Part shown: positions 55,467 to 55,614 of the stretch, in pieces
Position numbering within the stretch: the first letter of the stretch is position 1
Layout: every line of letters starts with the position of its first letter
From: an uncultured Prevotella sp.
GTDB lineage: Bacteria > Bacteroidota > Bacteroidia > Bacteroidales > Bacteroidaceae
DNA length: 55,614 nucleotides
NCBI GenBank assembly: GCA_946612625.1
Contig: CAMOEW010000006.1
Span: 1-55,614 of the forward strand
Direction: 5' to 3'
Program-made: the position numbers and the translations under genes
The notes under the pieces: generated by a model
Databases searched by the model: none
What the model saw: the letters and a program-made list of their open reading frames with translations, nothing else
Told to the model about the DNA's origin: nothing

Positions 55467-55534
55467 CGAAAAAAGTCTGTAACGAAAGACGGATTTTGGA
55501 GAATTAACGCAGAATGACCGTAAATAAAAGGCAA

Positions 55535-55614
55535 GACGGGGAAATTAACACATAGCTATTCTCCATCTCTATGGCTTTATGAGAGATAAGAAATGCCGCA
55601 CGTCAGATACCATA
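55535..55614. other. Right-edge non-coding sequence
   Basis: Eighty bases upstream of the methyltransferase unit. ATCTCT and AGAGAT make a short inverted repeat near 55564-55586; nothing else was recognised. Confidence 0.3.

Overview
The window looks like a chromosomal segment from a Bacteroidales bacterium, most likely Prevotella or a close relative. Three things point there: two SusC/SusD outer-membrane pairs, Bacteroidota-type promoters (TTTG, about 20 bases, then TAnnTTTG), and housekeeping proteins with Bacteroidota-style sequences (HflX, DUF4954, MeaB, class I fumarase, TopB). The Prevotella assignment also rests on C-terminal tails of the 'IYNL-GQR...KG...K' type on secreted proteins, and is less certain than the order. 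No insertion sequences, phage genes or CRISPR arrays were seen.

Region 1 (1-24.7 kb) is an accessory polysaccharide-utilisation-like locus. After the tail of a secreted protein and a terminator, a promoter near 248-279 appears to drive a tightly packed seven-gene run: FAS1 lipoprotein, SusC, SusD, FAS1 lipoprotein, FAS1 lipoprotein, SusC, SusD. Gaps are 15-44 bases and one junction overlaps by 4 bases. A strong hairpin terminator follows the second susD. A GH115 alpha-glucuronidase starts only about 21 bases after it, followed by two PL11 rhamnogalacturonan lyases, the first with its own promoter. Between the two lyases lies a tandem array of about four 41-base hairpin units. The likely job is capture, import and degradation of a pectic or glucuronate-decorated plant glycan. 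The use of three multi-FAS1 lipoproteins, two of which share an unnamed C-terminal module, is the most unusual part of the window.

Region 2 (24.7-34.5 kb) is a same-strand housekeeping run: polyprenyl diphosphate synthase, HflX GTPase, a DUF4954 left-handed beta-helix protein, a secreted M16 zinc protease, class I Fe-S fumarase and glucosamine-6-phosphate deaminase. A terminator hairpin ends it.

Region 3 (34.5-38.7 kb) is on the minus strand: an AzgA-type purine permease and the ClpB disaggregase. ClpB has an unusually short segment in its second AAA+ domain. A divergent promoter and operator region lies between clpB and the next gene.

Region 4 (38.7-49.9 kb) is a plus-strand cluster: a giant thioester-less alpha-2-macroglobulin-like protein, a DUF1573 protein, MeaB, IspH, topoisomerase III and a TatD nuclease. 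Coding regions overlap or nearly touch from meaB to tatD.

Region 5 (49.9-52.9 kb) is tRNA-Ser(GGA), followed 7 bases later by an ExbB / four-helix membrane protein / ExbD / ExbD energy-transduction operon, then an Lrp/AsnC regulator. Region 6 (52.9-55.5 kb, minus strand) carries an NSUN/RsmF-like RNA methyltransferase, thymidylate synthase and dihydrofolate reductase, with overlapping ends.

No gene-free stretch exceeds 300 bases. The longest (176-399, 22449-22713, 38449-38671) hold the terminator, promoter, repeat array and operator described below. All assignments come from reading motifs by eye; no database search was run.
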